This document shows, in pieces, positions 53,743 to 63,606 of a stretch of 64,000 nt of DNA. The stretch comes from Vibrio japonicus (GTDB lineage Bacteria > Pseudomonadota > Gammaproteobacteria > Enterobacterales > Vibrionaceae): NCBI RefSeq assembly GCF_024582835.1, contig NZ_CP102096.1, forward strand, positions 1,302,001 to 1,366,000. The letters are read 5' to 3'. How positions within the stretch are numbered: position 1 is the first letter of the stretch; the number at the start of each line of letters is the position of its first letter. The notes below the pieces were generated by a model that saw only the letters and a program-made list of their open reading frames with translations, had not been told where the DNA came from and did not search any database. Both the position numbers and the translations under genes were made by a program.

Positions 53743-54780
53743 TTAGTTGTTCACTTTAAGCTTTTGGAAGTACTCATCGTAAATTACGCTCGCTTCGCCA
53801 ACTTCATCTTGCCATGTGCCGCTATCCATAACGGATTGCGGTGGGAAAATGCTTGGATCGTTTGCGAACTCTTTTGGTAGCAACTTAACTGCTGAAGCTA
53901 CTGGAGTAGGGTAACCAATCTCTAAAGCGATTTTAGCGGCATTTTCAGGGCGTAGAAGGAAGTTTATCATCTTATGCGCCGCTTCAACGTTCTTCGCTTC
54001 AGCTGGAATGGCTAAGCTGTCCATCCAAAAGATGGCGCCTTTTTCTGGCCAGACGATGTCGATTGAAGCACCTTCTTGGCGAGCCATGTAAGCAGAACCG
54101 TTCCAAAGCATACCCAGAGAAACTTCACCCGCTAGGTACGGGTTAGCTGGGAAGTCTGAGTTGAAGACCAATACGTTTGGCATTAGCTTTTTTAGTTCTT
54201 CATATGCCGCTTTAATTTCATCTGGGTTGGTCGTGTTTGGTGAATAACCCAGCTTTGTCAGTGCGATGTGGAACACTTCACGGGAGTCATCCATCATCAT
54301 TAGCTGACCTTCCCATTTGCTATCCCAGAAATCATCCCATTTGGTTACAGATGATTTATCTAGCATGTCTGAGTTAATACCAATGCCTGTTGCACCCCAA
54401 ATGTATGGAATAGAGAAGTTGTTGTTAGGGTCAAACGGCTTGTTCAGGAAGTTTGTGTCTAGATCGGCAAAGTGTGAAAGTTTGCTCTTATCGATTTGCT
54501 GAAGCATGCCTTCTTTGCGCATCTTCGATACGAAATACGTAGACGGTACTACTAAATCGTAGCCAGAACCTTGAGTCTTAAGCTTTGCGTACATGCTTTC
54601 GTTAGACTCATAAGTTGAGTAGATAACCTTGATGTCAGTTTCTTTTGTAAAGTCTTCAAGAACTTCATTTGGGATGTATTCAGACCAGTTGTAGAAGTAG
54701 AGTTCTTGATCAGCAGCCATTGCAGGTGAAGCGATTAGAGTCGCTGCGCACAGTGCGCTTGCATAGAATTTACTTTTCAT
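53743..54780 (-). CDS. potD: PotD-like spermidine/putrescine-binding protein (copy 2)
   Basis: A 345-residue periplasmic polyamine-binding protein. Signal peptide residues 1-22 (AATLIASPAMA). Mature part: LYFYNWSEYIPNEVLEDFTK, IKVIYSTYESNESMYAKL, DLVVPSTYFVSKM, IPYIWGATGIGIN, LGMLWNGSAYMARQEG. It differs from the upstream paralogue at 54954 but keeps all family landmarks. A terminator sits between the two genes, so this one probably has its own promoter or is expressed by read-through. Presence of both suggests different ligand preferences (spermidine, norspermidine, putrescine), which is inference. Confidence 0.9.
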   Translation of the reverse strand: MKSKFYASALCAATLIASPAMAADQELYFYNWSEYIPNEVLEDFTKETDIKVIYSTYESNESMYAKLKTQGSGYDLVVPSTYFVSKMRKEGMLQQIDKSKLSHFADLDTNFLNKPFDPNNNFSIPYIWGATGIGINSDMLDKSSVTKWDDFWDSKWEGQLMMMDDSREVFHIALTKLGYSPNTTNPDEIKAAYEELKKLMPNVLVFNSDFPANPYLAGEVSLGMLWNGSAYMARQEGASIDIVWPEKGAIFWMDSLAIPAEAKNVEAAHKMINFLLRPENAAKIALEIGYPTPVASAVKLLPKEFANDPSIFPPQSVMDSGTWQDEVGEASVIYDEYFQKLKVNN

Positions 54781-54910
54781 TACTTTTCCGTTTTTGTTTT
54801 TGCCTAGCCATCAGAGCATCAATCGGGACGAAATATTCTGATTAAGCAGTGGGTTAAGTGCTTGTCGAAAGACAAGCTATACAAAAACTAAAGTATATCA
54901 GTCAACAAAC

Positions 54911-54939
54911 AAAATAGGCAGCGAATGCTGCCTATTTTT
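54911..54939 (-). terminator. Hairpin between the two potD genes
   Basis: AAAATAGGCAGC pairs perfectly over 12 bp with GCTGCCTATTTT around GAAT, just after the stop of the upstream potD copy. Confidence 0.8.
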
Positions 54940-54953
54940 AAAGTGGGGTCGTT

Positions 54954-55988
54954 TTATTGACCAGCTTTAAGTTTCAAGAAGTAATCTTCATACTTCACGG
55001 TTAAATCGCCCACTGCATCTTGCCACTCAACACGGTCAAGATCTTCTTGAGAAGGGAACAGAGGAGCAACATCTTTAAACTTAGCATTAGACTCAGCAAC
55101 TGCAGTTAAGTAGCCCGTGTCTGCAGAAATCTGCTCAGCAATTTCTGGGCGTACCAAAAAGTCGATCATCTTGTGTGCAGCATCTACGTTTTTCGCACCA
55201 GAAGAAATCGCAAAGTTATCAACCCAGCCGATACCACCTTCTTTAGGGAAGATCAGTTTTAAATTCAGACCTTCTTTTTGTGCTGCTGCTGCGCTACCGT
55301 TCCAAAGCATACCTACGCCGACTTCGCCAGACATGTAAGGTGCACCCGGGTTATCCGAGTTAAACACCAATACGTTTGGCATTAGTTTTTGTAGCTCTGC
55401 ATATGCTTCGTCGATTTGTTTAGGATCGGTAGAGTTACCAGAGTAGCCTAGCTTGCGCAATGCAATATGGAAGACTTCACGAGTATCATCCATCAGCATT
55501 AGCTGGCCTTTAAGTTCAGGGTTCCACAAATCGGCCCAGCTCTGGAAGTCATTTGGATCATACATATCCGTGTTTACTGCCAGACCAGTGATTGCGACAA
55601 CATGTGGAATAGAGTAATCGTTGTTTGGATCGAACGGTTTGTCTAAGTAGTTCGTATCAAGGTTATTGAAGTTTGATAGCTTAGATTTATCGATTTTTTG
55701 TAGCATGCCTTCGTCACGCATCTTTGCAACAAAGTAGGTCGATGGCACAACAAGATCATAACCTTCATTATGTGTTTTTAGCTTTGCATACAGCGTTTCG
55801 TTCGACTCGTAAGTCGAGTAAATAACTTTGATGCCAGTTTCTTTAGTAAATTGTTCTAGGATATTACTGTTGATGTAAGGCCCCCAGTTCATAAATACTA
55901 ATTCTTTGTTTTCTTCTGCTGTAACTGAACCAGAGAACAGAGAAAGCGCACATGCACTACCAGCTAATAAAGTAGCCCATTTTTTCAT
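54954..55988 (-). CDS. potD: PotD, spermidine/putrescine-binding protein (copy 1)
   Basis: A 344-residue periplasmic polyamine-binding protein. The start is the ATG at 55988 (MKKWATLLAGSACALSLFSG signal peptide); GGAG lies 9 nt upstream and is inside the TTG-started extension to 56003, which I reject. Landmarks: VFMNWGPYINSNILEQFTK, IKVIYSTYESNETLYAKL, VVPSTYFVAKM, GVGMLWNGSAAAAQKEG. In the second position NWGPYI replaces NWSEYI of the paralogue, a change next to the known polyamine pocket. Last gene of the potABCD set, with an intercistronic hairpin between potC and it. Confidence 0.92.
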   Translation of the reverse strand: MKKWATLLAGSACALSLFSGSVTAEENKELVFMNWGPYINSNILEQFTKETGIKVIYSTYESNETLYAKLKTHNEGYDLVVPSTYFVAKMRDEGMLQKIDKSKLSNFNNLDTNYLDKPFDPNNDYSIPHVVAITGLAVNTDMYDPNDFQSWADLWNPELKGQLMLMDDTREVFHIALRKLGYSGNSTDPKQIDEAYAELQKLMPNVLVFNSDNPGAPYMSGEVGVGMLWNGSAAAAQKEGLNLKLIFPKEGGIGWVDNFAISSGAKNVDAAHKMIDFLVRPEIAEQISADTGYLTAVAESNAKFKDVAPLFPSQEDLDRVEWQDAVGDLTVKYEDYFLKLKAGQ

Positions 55989-56036
55989 TGACGTTAGCTC
56001 CAAACCAAACGTTGCTCATCTTGAGCGTAGATAGTA

Positions 56037-56064
56037 AAACAGAATGACTTAAGCCATTCTGTTT
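56037..56064 (-). terminator. Intercistronic hairpin between potC and potD
   Basis: AAACAGAATG pairs perfectly with CATTCTGTTT around an 8-nt loop. On the minus strand no long U-run follows, so it is more likely a stabilising or attenuating structure that sets potD above the permease genes. Confidence 0.6.
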
Positions 56065-56083
56065 CGTGTATTTCATGCAGGTT

Positions 56084-56854
56084 TTATTTCACTTTTTCTT
56101 TGGCTAGCAATTGAGAAAGCACGACCAGAATTAATGAAACAACCAACATGACAGTGGCAAGCGCGTTCACCTCTGGTGATATGCCTACCTTCACCATTGA
56201 GTAAATCTTCAATGGTAAAATTTCATAAGTTGGACCTGTCACGAATGAACTGATGATTACGTCATCCAGTGAAAGGGTAAAGCTTAATAACCATCCAGCT
56301 GCAACAGCCGGCTTCGCCAGTGGAAGAATGATCTGTTTTAAGATAACCCATTCACTCGCGCCTAAGTCTTTCGCGGCTTCCAACATTTTTACGTCAAAAC
56401 CATTTAAACGACTGTAAACCGTAACCACAACGAAAGGTAAACAGAAGGTGATATGGGCAATCAACAATGTAAAGAAACCCAGCTGAGCACCTAGCACAAG
56501 GAACAGCGCAAGTAATGAAATCGCCATAACGATATCTGGTGACATCATCACCACGAAAAGCATACCGTTTACTGCACCTTTACCTTTAAACGTATAACGG
56601 AATAGGGCAACTGCCGTAAAGCTACCGATAATTGTAGCTGCTGTTGCTGAAAATACCGCAACATTCAACGAATGCCATGCCGCTTGCATTAAGCTGTCAT
56701 TGTTCAGTAAGGTTTCATACCACTTGGTCGTGAAACCACCCCATTTCATACCAAACTTGTTGGCGTTAAATGAGTTCACAATTAATACAATGATTGGTAA
56801 ATACAAAAATGCATACACCAATGTCATAAAGCTAAATCTAACTGTACGTCCCAT
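56084..56854 (-). CDS. potC: PotC, spermidine/putrescine ABC permease
   Basis: A 256-residue inner-membrane permease with six helices. The EAA loop is [20 protein letters not shown], which contacts PotA. The start is the ATG at 56854, whose A is the last base of the potB stop (TAATG), so translation is coupled; the longer frame to 56965 runs through potB and is rejected. FVTGPTYEILPLKIYSMV near the end is typical of PotC. Confidence 0.93.
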   Translation of the reverse strand: MGRTVRFSFMTLVYAFLYLPIIVLIVNSFNANKFGMKWGGFTTKWYETLLNNDSLMQAAWHSLNVAVFSATAATIIGSFTAVALFRYTFKGKGAVNGMLFVVMMSPDIVMAISLLALFLVLGAQLGFFTLLIAHITFCLPFVVVTVYSRLNGFDVKMLEAAKDLGASEWVILKQIILPLAKPAVAAGWLLSFTLSLDDVIISSFVTGPTYEILPLKIYSMVKVGISPEVNALATVMLVVSLILVVLSQLLAKEKVK

Positions 56855-57714
56855 TAGTCTAGCTCCACTTTCTTGTTCAACAGTTTGCCCGCTCGGTAAT
56901 AGGCGTAAAGCATAATGGCCATCGCTATCGTGAGGGCGATACTGGTAGCCGCACCAAATGGCCAATCTCGGGCGTTGAGCACTTGGCTCTTAATCACGTT
57001 ACCAATCAGAAGGTTCTTCGCTCCACCCAATAGGTCAGAGATGTAGAACATACCGAGTGCTGGCAACAATACCAATAAACAACCGCCGATAATGCCCGGC
57101 ATCGTTAGAGGCAACGTGACTTTAGTAAAGATCTGGAACTTGTTTGCACCTAAATCTTTTGCGGCTTCCACATAGGTGTGGTCCAGTTTTTCTATAGCCG
57201 AGTACAATGGAAGAATCATAAATGGCAACAGAATGTAGACTAAACCGATCATCACTGCGGTTTCTGTGTACATCAGGCGGATGGGTTTATCGATGATTTC
57301 CATCGCCATTAGAGACTTGTTTAAAATCCCCTGTGTACCCAACACAATTTTCAGTCCGTAAGTACGAATCAGTGAGTTAGTCCAAAAAGGCACAATCACC
57401 AAAAACAGCATGATTGGTTGCCACTTTCTCGGCATTTTTGCCACGATGTAGGCAAACGGGTAGCCAATCACTAAACACAATACGGTTGCGACAATCGCCA
57501 TGTAGAAAGAGTGGATAAGCACTTTTGCATACAGGGGATCGAGTAATCGCAGATAATTATCAAACGTGAACGTTAATTCAATCAGATTCGCTTCATCACG
57601 AGTGAGGAAACTGGTGCCAATGATCATCAGGTTTGGAACAAGAACAAAAAGCGTCAGCCAACCAACGACCACAGCAATGATTGTGTTCTGAAGATTAAAC
57701 TTCTTGTTGATCAT
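56854..57714 (-). CDS. potB: PotB, spermidine/putrescine ABC permease
   Basis: A 286-residue inner-membrane permease with six helices. EAA loop [20 protein letters not shown] near residue 185. [15 protein letters not shown] and [20 protein letters not shown] match PotB. Its start lies inside the last codons of potA (20-nt overlap) and its stop is fused to the potC start. Confidence 0.93.
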   Translation of the reverse strand: MINKKFNLQNTIIAVVVGWLTLFVLVPNLMIIGTSFLTRDEANLIELTFTFDNYLRLLDPLYAKVLIHSFYMAIVATVLCLVIGYPFAYIVAKMPRKWQPIMLFLVIVPFWTNSLIRTYGLKIVLGTQGILNKSLMAMEIIDKPIRLMYTETAVMIGLVYILLPFMILPLYSAIEKLDHTYVEAAKDLGANKFQIFTKVTLPLTMPGIIGGCLLVLLPALGMFYISDLLGGAKNLLIGNVIKSQVLNARDWPFGAATSIALTIAMAIMLYAYYRAGKLLNKKVELD

Positions 57715-58828
57715 TTAGGACTACCTCCCAGCTTTCAACCCAAGTGACCGCCACCTTTTGACCAAGAGAGTGGTCAACATCAGGATCGTCTTCGTTAAAG
57801 AATTCGCTCACCATCACACGCATGCCTGACTCTAGCTCGATGACTGAATCCAGAGTCATACCTTTATAGGTACGTTCTGTAACATGGCCAACAATGCCTT
57901 TCTGTTCAGATTCTTTAATCTCTTCAATTCTTAGGTCTTCTGGACGAAGCAGTACTTGCAGCTTATCACCCGCTCGCGCTTCTTTGTCGTAGTAAACAAC
58001 GGACTCAACGCCTTCAAGCTCAGCGCGAATGCGTTTTTCATCTATACGGTCGATCATCGTCGCGTTGAACACATTAATTTCGCCGATGAAGCGGGCGACA
58101 AACAGGTTCTTTGGATCTTCGTAGATTTCACGTGGAGAGCCATCTTGCTCAATAACACCATCACGCATCACGATAATGCGGTCAGACATAGAGAGTGCTT
58201 CTTCCTGGTCGTGAGTAACAAAGATAAACGTGATACCTAACTGACGCTGTAGCTGTTTTAGCTCAATTTGCATCTGTTTGCGGAGTTTGTAATCCAATGC
58301 AGATAGCGACTCATCAAGTAGAAGAACTTTTGGCTTATTAACGACTGCGCGTGCAATCGCAATACGCTGTTGCTGACCACCAGAAAGCTGATGCGGTTTA
58401 CGCTGCGCCATTTTTTCCAAGCGGACCATGCGCAAGGCTTCCATCACACGTGGTTCAATGTCTGCAGCTGGGACTTTCTGCATACGCAGACCAAAAGCAA
58501 CGTTGTCAAACACTGTCATGTGCGGGAATAGCGCGTAGCTTTGAAAAACTGTGTTGACGTGCCTATGTTCAGCAGGAATATCCGTTACATTCTGGTCATC
58601 AAGGATGATGTCACCCTGATCGACGGTCTCGAAACCAGCAATCATTCTTAAAACGGTGGTTTTTCCACAACCTGATGGGCCAAGAATGGTAAGGAATTCA
58701 CCATGGTTCACATCAAGGTTAAGATTAGAGATGATTTCCTTACCATCAAAACTTTTGCTGATGCCAGTTAGACGAATAACTGGTTTTCCTGCCTGTTGTT
58801 TAGCGTTCAACGTCTGTTTTTCTCCCAC
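57695..58828 (-). CDS. potA: PotA, spermidine/putrescine ABC ATPase
   Basis: A 377-residue cytoplasmic ATPase that drives polyamine uptake. Walker [19 protein letters not shown], signature [15 protein letters not shown], Walker [13 protein letters not shown], switch histidine [14 protein letters not shown], and a C-terminal TOBE domain ([11 protein letters not shown] onward). Start chosen as GTG 58828 (GEKQTLN) by resemblance to other PotA N-termini; TTG 58837 is the alternative and neither has a strong ribosome binding site. First gene of potABCD. Confidence 0.9.
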   Translation of the reverse strand: MGEKQTLNAKQQAGKPVIRLTGISKSFDGKEIISNLNLDVNHGEFLTILGPSGCGKTTVLRMIAGFETVDQGDIILDDQNVTDIPAEHRHVNTVFQSYALFPHMTVFDNVAFGLRMQKVPAADIEPRVMEALRMVRLEKMAQRKPHQLSGGQQQRIAIARAVVNKPKVLLLDESLSALDYKLRKQMQIELKQLQRQLGITFIFVTHDQEEALSMSDRIIVMRDGVIEQDGSPREIYEDPKNLFVARFIGEINVFNATMIDRIDEKRIRAELEGVESVVYYDKEARAGDKLQVLLRPEDLRIEEIKESEQKGIVGHVTERTYKGMTLDSVIELESGMRVMVSEFFNEDDPDVDHSLGQKVAVTWVESWEVVLNDQQEV

Positions 58829-59207
58829 ATTGGTCAAAGGTTGGTGATTGACCCGCAGTTATATAAAATAGAGGCGCGCATCATAATCACCAAAATAGTG
58901 AATTCAAAGTATTTTCTTAACTTGAAACAGAAAAAATTTTGCAGGTAAAAGTAAACATTTCTTACCATACTCGTTCTACAACGGATGTAGACGCAAATCG
59001 CACGTAAATTCCATATCTGAGTTAAGATTCTATACCTTATCAATCACGTGTTTTTGTTCAACTATTAATCACATGGACAAGAAAGTGAGGTAATAATCGA
59101 GATCTGATTTTAGACTTGGAAACGTTTAAGTATAATGTCACTCAACTACAACGTGACATTTAATCAATAAGCTTGCTTAGTGTGGTTACTAAGCGCTGGA
59201 TTCAATA
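58829..59207. promoter_or_regulatory. Divergent control region between potA and the next operon
   Basis: No gene. For the rightward operon TATAAT lies at 59131-59136 with a poor TTTAGA 16 nt upstream, about 75 bp before the start codon. The potA side is AT-rich without a clear motif. Confidence 0.4.
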
Positions 59208-60017
59208 ATGAATAATGACATAGAGAAAGACTTTAATTTAGGCGGGAGTGTCGAGAGTGCACTTTCAGGAAACTATGAACTGAAAGTAGGTGATGTCCTT
59301 AAAGAAGCTTGGAATCATACCATCAAAAACTTCCTTTCATTTTCTCCTGCTATTGTGGCTTTAATCGCCATTCAGCTCGCGATCTTCTACATCGCACTCA
59401 AAATGCAGCTTGGTGATCCTTTAGCGATTATTGATGCTTTCACCAGTCCAGAGGCCTTTGATCCGAATATTATCAGCGCCATCATGATCGCAAACTTTAG
59501 TTACGAAGTGATAAGCGCGCCTATTTATGCGGGCATTAGTTTAATGGCGATGAGTCATGCAGCAGGCTTAACGACGAAATCTCGCCATATCACCAAGGGG
59601 CTTCAATTTACGATTCCAGTCATTCTTGCGACCTTATTCAGTTTGCTGCTTCAGGGAATCGCAGGGATGATACTTCCGTTTCTATCACTGTATCTATCGC
59701 TTGCATTCAGTAACTCTATTCTACTGATTTGTGAGAAAAAAGTGCCACCAATGCAATCATTGCTTCTTTCACTTCGCGCAGTAAATAAGAAGATATTTGC
59801 GCTTGCGGGTATTTATGCGCTGGTATCACTGATGTTTGTTGTTGGCATGATGTTTTATGGTATAGGACTCATTTTTGTATTGCCGTTTTTCTTCCATGTA
59901 AAAGGCGTAATTTACCGCAATATGTTCGGTATTAAGCTAAGAGTTATCGCCTCCGACAACCATAAAGATGATAACGACAGTAACAATGACAAGAATTCAC
60001 AAATTTTCGATGCATAA
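59208..60017 (+). CDS. Polytopic membrane protein of unknown function
   Basis: A 269-residue inner-membrane protein with about five helices: SPAIVALIAIQLAIFYIALK, APIYAGISLMAMS, FTIPVILATLFSLLLQGIAG, MILPFLSLYLSLAFSN and IYALVSLMFVVGMMFYGIG. Both ends are hydrophilic; the C-terminus is rich in Asp/Asn/Lys. No domain I can name with confidence. The gene overlaps the glucosaminidase gene, so the two are translated together and may act in envelope upkeep. Confidence 0.78.
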   Translation: MNNDIEKDFNLGGSVESALSGNYELKVGDVLKEAWNHTIKNFLSFSPAIVALIAIQLAIFYIALKMQLGDPLAIIDAFTSPEAFDPNIISAIMIANFSYEVISAPIYAGISLMAMSHAAGLTTKSRHITKGLQFTIPVILATLFSLLLQGIAGMILPFLSLYLSLAFSNSILLICEKKVPPMQSLLLSLRAVNKKIFALAGIYALVSLMFVVGMMFYGIGLIFVLPFFFHVKGVIYRNMFGIKLRVIASDNHKDDNDSNNDKNSQIFDA

Positions 60018-60837
60018 AATTGAGTTCATCGTATTAGTTATAGCTGGCGTTATTGCCAGCTTTGCTTTTTTTGAGTACAAGAAAAATTTTGATTCAATTG
60101 GCCATCCAACTGGCTCCACAATAAGTGGAATCGCTGCCTCAGATGTCGGTAAAGCGCCAAACTTTGCTTTGATTGAAAACGCGCAGCAAAAGAAACGGGC
60201 CTTTTTTGACTACCTAAAGCCAGGAATAGCACTAGAGAATCAACGCGTAATGAAGGAACGACAGCGATTAGAGGCAATGTCTTCTGCGTTTTCACAAGGT
60301 CCATTGACGCAAGAACAAACCAACTACGCTAGGTACTTGGGTAATCTGTACAACGTGGAATTGCCAGAGCAAGGTGTTGATGAAGCTTGGTTGGACACCA
60401 TGTTGCATAGAGTGGATGTGCTGCCTCCGGCCTTGGTTCTTATTCAAGCGGCGAATGAGTCTGCTTGGGGAACCTCTCGATTCGCAACACAAGGCAATAA
60501 CTATTTTGGCCAGTGGTGTTATGTGAAAGGGTGCGGGTTAGTGCCTCGTAAAAGAAGGTCAGGAATGGATCATGAGGTTGCCAAATTTTCAGCGGTTCAA
60601 GAATCGATTAATGGCTATTTCATGAATGTAAACCGAAACGATGCCTATAAAGCGTTACGCGAAACTCGTTATCAACGTTACGTAAACGGAGATAGCCTGA
60701 TTGATATGGAAGCCGCTTTGCATTTAACCAATGGTTTGCTCAAATACTCTGAGCGAGGTGAGGCATACGTCAACGACATCAAAACGATGATTCGCCATAA
60801 TAGAACGCTTATAGAAAGCCCAATTCCTAAACAATAA
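59986..60837 (+). CDS. Bax-family glucosaminidase-like membrane protein
   Basis: A 283-residue protein with an N-terminal membrane anchor (IEFIVLVIAGVIASFAFF) and a periplasmic domain like E. coli Bax, a mannosyl-glycoprotein endo-beta-N-acetylglucosaminidase-type fold expected to cut peptidoglycan glycans. The active-site region is LIQAANESAWGTSRF with its conserved glutamate; NNYFGQWCYVKGCG, KFSAVQESINGYFMNVN and YQRYV follow the family. The start is uncertain: ATG 59986 gives a basic n-region (TRIHKF), while ATG 60010 overlaps the previous stop by 8 nt and would also be coupled. Confidence 0.83.
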   Translation: MTRIHKFSMHKIEFIVLVIAGVIASFAFFEYKKNFDSIGHPTGSTISGIAASDVGKAPNFALIENAQQKKRAFFDYLKPGIALENQRVMKERQRLEAMSSAFSQGPLTQEQTNYARYLGNLYNVELPEQGVDEAWLDTMLHRVDVLPPALVLIQAANESAWGTSRFATQGNNYFGQWCYVKGCGLVPRKRRSGMDHEVAKFSAVQESINGYFMNVNRNDAYKALRETRYQRYVNGDSLIDMEAALHLTNGLLKYSERGEAYVNDIKTMIRHNRTLIESPIPKQ

Positions 60838-60850
60838 GATTATAAATTCA

Positions 60851-61510
60851 ATGAAGAAACTCTCGTTAGCTATTCTAACAGCCGCCCTAGCAACGACAGC
60901 GGCTGTCCCTGTTTACGCTCAAGAATACATGTTTACGTATAGCAAACTCTATACACACATGAAGCAAAATGTAAAAGAAGGGCACGATGACGTAAAAATC
61001 GGATTCTTTTTTTTAGACGCCGATACTAAGCAGCTTTGTCCCATTGATAAAGCGTGGATGGAAAAAGAAGAGCATTATGAAGAGCTGAAATCTTCAGATT
61101 ACAATGAGCTAATTGTTCCGTTAGACAATAATTTGCGTCAGGCAAACCCTTTAGTATTTGTTCAAACTCCACAAGATCGACGTTGTGATTTTTCTATGGT
61201 GGTGATGACCATAGAACCGTTTAAAGGTGAAGTCGGTTACCAAGAAATTGAAAAATTGATGCCACAAATGCAGGCCATGCTTGAAGATCTTGGTGGCATG
61301 TTTGCAAGCTGGTTTACCCCTAGTGTAGAAGGTGTCACGCTAGAATTTGCGAACAAACTTAATTCAACCATTCAGTTTTCTAATGGCGACGTTAAACAGA
61401 TCGTGGACGGTAAGGTTCAAATTTCTTTAGCTGAGATTGGCGAGGGTGGGTTTATTCGATTGCCTCAAGAAACAGCACGAGTTCTACCGTACTTACCAAA
61501 AGGAAAGTAA
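60851..61510 (+). CDS. DUF2987 family periplasmic protein
   Basis: A 219-residue exported protein. Signal peptide residues 1-23 (LAILTAALATTAAVPVYA). The mature part has FTYSKLYTHMKQNV, KIGFFFLDADTKQLCPIDKA, NPLVFVQTPQDRRCDFSMVV and a C-terminal IRLPQETARVLPYLPKGK, the pattern of DUF2987. Two cysteines may form a disulfide. Function unknown. It starts 13 nt after the glucosaminidase gene and likely ends that operon; a terminator follows. Confidence 0.8.
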   Translation: MKKLSLAILTAALATTAAVPVYAQEYMFTYSKLYTHMKQNVKEGHDDVKIGFFFLDADTKQLCPIDKAWMEKEEHYEELKSSDYNELIVPLDNNLRQANPLVFVQTPQDRRCDFSMVVMTIEPFKGEVGYQEIEKLMPQMQAMLEDLGGMFASWFTPSVEGVTLEFANKLNSTIQFSNGDVKQIVDGKVQISLAEIGEGGFIRLPQETARVLPYLPKGK

Positions 61511-61519
61511 CCTCAAATA

Positions 61520-61546
61520 GAGCAAGGCATTTGTATGCCTTGCTAA
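61520..61546. terminator. Terminator between the DUF2987 gene and the CsgD-like gene
   Basis: AGCAAGGCAT pairs perfectly with ATGCCTTGCT around TTGT, between convergent genes; weak T-run (AATT) on the right. Confidence 0.7.
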
Positions 61547-61583
61547 TTCCATTGACGAAAAACCAAGAATCAGCGACGTTTCA

Positions 61584-62231
61584 TTACTGATGTTGTTTTG
61601 CAACTTGTATCGCCTCTCTTCGGCTACTGACGTTTAGTTTTTTGTACAATTTATACAGATGTGTTTTGACGGTGCTTTCAGCAATGTGTAGCCGATCTGC
61701 AATCTCTAAATTTGAGTGTCCGTGAACTAAGCAATTAAGTATTTGCTTCTCTCGCTTTGTTAAATCACTCACTCCATCCGGTTGAGAAAGTATATAAGGC
61801 CTTAATTGATCCAGCATCCGTTCCATTAAACGCCTAGGAAGCCACAGTCCCCCCGCAGTTACTGCCTCTATACACTTAATTAAGTGCTCAATAGGTGCGT
61901 CTTCGTAAATCATCCCTTTCATGCACACCCAAGACGACAGTTCTTCATAACTAATCTGTCTAGGTATTCCATAGACAATTAAGCTAACACCTTGGCCATT
62001 TGAATATATGTCGTTTATGTGCTTTCCAGTTTTTAAACAAGTAAATGACAGTAAAACTATATCAACATTGTTTTTATCAACTATTTTGTCAATATTATTG
62101 GCATTTCCCTTGGTGACGATTAAATTTTCGTTTTTTCTTAGCTCTCGTATTATAAGTTGAGCGTGAAAACTGTTTTTGTCATCTAAAAGAATATGCCATT
62201 TGTTTTTGTAAGTCTTTGGCTTAATTCCCAT
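61584..62231 (-). CDS. CsgD/VpsT-like LuxR-type transcriptional regulator
   Basis: A 215-residue regulator with an N-terminal receiver-like domain and a C-terminal LuxR helix-turn-helix (LTKREKQILNCLVHGHSNLE, AESTVKTHLYKLYKKLNVSS). The usual phospho-acceptor aspartate is absent: the strand-3 end reads VDIVLLSFTC. The c-di-GMP motif known from VpsT, W[FLM][TS]R, appears as WLPR near residue 131, with proline in the third place, so c-di-GMP binding is uncertain. It is divergent from the pilus genes and is their likely controller. ATG 62231 has GAGG upstream. Confidence 0.85.
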   Translation of the reverse strand: MGIKPKTYKNKWHILLDDKNSFHAQLIIRELRKNENLIVTKGNANNIDKIVDKNNVDIVLLSFTCLKTGKHINDIYSNGQGVSLIVYGIPRQISYEELSSWVCMKGMIYEDAPIEHLIKCIEAVTAGGLWLPRRLMERMLDQLRPYILSQPDGVSDLTKREKQILNCLVHGHSNLEIADRLHIAESTVKTHLYKLYKKLNVSSRREAIQVAKQHQ

Positions 62232-62517
62232 TTAGGACCTCAGCACGATAGTGTAGGGAGTTGGATTATACACCGCATTTTATCTGCGATTGTGTATCTA
62301 AATTGATACAAATATTATAATTTATCGATAGAAATGGACTCAATCACAAAAATTCAACTAATTATAATTTTTATTTAGTAAATAGTAAGTTGATTTTTAT
62401 CGTAATGCGGTACTACTTTTTCTAATACTTATTTCTTGATTACTCCTTATTTCATACTTCTATTTTTTATCAATACGTATAGTTACGAACGAATCAGTAA
62501 GACCTGAAGTGTATGGA

Positions 62518-63024
62518 ATGAAACAATTAAGTAAAAAAGATTACTTAGTAGCTTTAATATTGAGTATTTACTTATTATTTCCAGCTAAGGTTCAGGCAAA
62601 TAACTTGTCGATAGGTATTTCAGGGCATATTAAGACGCGTTGCACTATGGAATTAGTGAACGGTAGTGCTCTGGAACTTTCGGCTAGAAATTTGTCAAGC
62701 GCGATTTCATTTGATCTGTTTTGCAATCAGCCACTCAGAATTGCACTGTCTGCAAAACATGGGGGGTTACGAATGAGTCATTCTCCGGATCAAACTGTTG
62801 CACCTTACTCTTTAGGATTGGTCATTCCCGATTTAGGAATTAATACGTATTTCTTAAGCCGAGAATTATCCACTCCACGTCTTATTGAAAGCTCTGGCGT
62901 TACTCCATTTTCCATCAGAGGAGAAATTAACGTAACGCTGGAAAGGCCTTTGCTCTACGCAGGGGAATACAAGGATGTTGTCGAGATTGATGTGCTTCCT
63001 TCAATCAACGACTTCAGCAGATAA
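62518..63024 (+). CDS. Secreted pilin-like protein (probable minor subunit)
   Basis: A 168-residue exported protein. Signal peptide KKDYLVALILSIYLLFPAKV ending VQA. The mature chain is beta-rich, with cysteines in IKTRCTMELV and FDLFCNQPLR that could form the pilin disulfide, then LSAKHGGLRM and a C-terminal YAGEYKDVVEIDVLP that looks like the last strand of a pilin or spore-coat-U domain. No exact family is certain. Start ATG 62518 is preferred to GTG 62509 for the signal peptide. First of three genes with the next pilin and a chaperone. Confidence 0.7.
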   Translation: MKQLSKKDYLVALILSIYLLFPAKVQANNLSIGISGHIKTRCTMELVNGSALELSARNLSSAISFDLFCNQPLRIALSAKHGGLRMSHSPDQTVAPYSLGLVIPDLGINTYFLSRELSTPRLIESSGVTPFSIRGEINVTLERPLLYAGEYKDVVEIDVLPSINDFSR

Positions 63025-63092
63025 GATCACACTTGCATGATTTCACGTCTATGGCGGTATGTAAGCTATTTATAACAATCTAAGGAAATTTT

Positions 63093-63593
63093 ATGAAACA
63101 GTTAACCGTTTGCGCAGTTTTGGTATCGAGCACTTTCGCGATGCAAGCGTATGCGAATTCAACGTCTATTCAGGTACGAGCACTGAACCCTTCAGTGTGT
63201 GAAATCAGCAGTAATCAGTTACTTCTTGATCTTAAAAATCCGTCTACACAGCAAACCGCTACTGCTAATTTGACGATGAAATGTAATGATTTTAATGGCG
63301 CTAAAGTAACCATGATTAGCAGCCAAGGTGGATTAGAAGCAGACGACGGTATCCCAGATGATTACTCACTAAGCTACAAAGCGACGTTTACACCTACTGG
63401 GCTTCCATCACTTGAGTTTACGACTCCAGGTGGCAATGGCACGAATAACCTAGAATCAAGTGCAATGTCTTACCCAGGTTCTTTAGATCTTGCTAGTGGT
63501 GTTGCAGCAGTTCTTGAAGTAACCAACGTAGACACTGCACCTTGGGCAGGCGGTTACTCTGACACGATCACAATGAATATCACTGCTAACTAA
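63093..63593 (+). CDS. Secreted pilin-like protein (probable major subunit)
   Basis: A 166-residue exported protein with signal peptide residues 1-21 (VCAVLVSSTFAMQAYA). Cysteines in PSVCEISS and TMKCNDFNG, a Gly/Asn/Thr-rich middle (TTPGGNGTNN) and a C-terminal AGGYSDTITMNITAN edge strand are typical of chaperone-usher pilin subunits. It has an excellent ribosome binding site (AAGGAAATTTT) and a hairpin right after the stop, both common for major pilins made in excess over chaperone and usher. Confidence 0.75.
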   Translation: MKQLTVCAVLVSSTFAMQAYANSTSIQVRALNPSVCEISSNQLLLDLKNPSTQQTATANLTMKCNDFNGAKVTMISSQGGLEADDGIPDDYSLSYKATFTPTGLPSLEFTTPGGNGTNNLESSAMSYPGSLDLASGVAAVLEVTNVDTAPWAGGYSDTITMNITAN

Positions 63594-63606
63594 TTTAGCT
63601 TTATAA

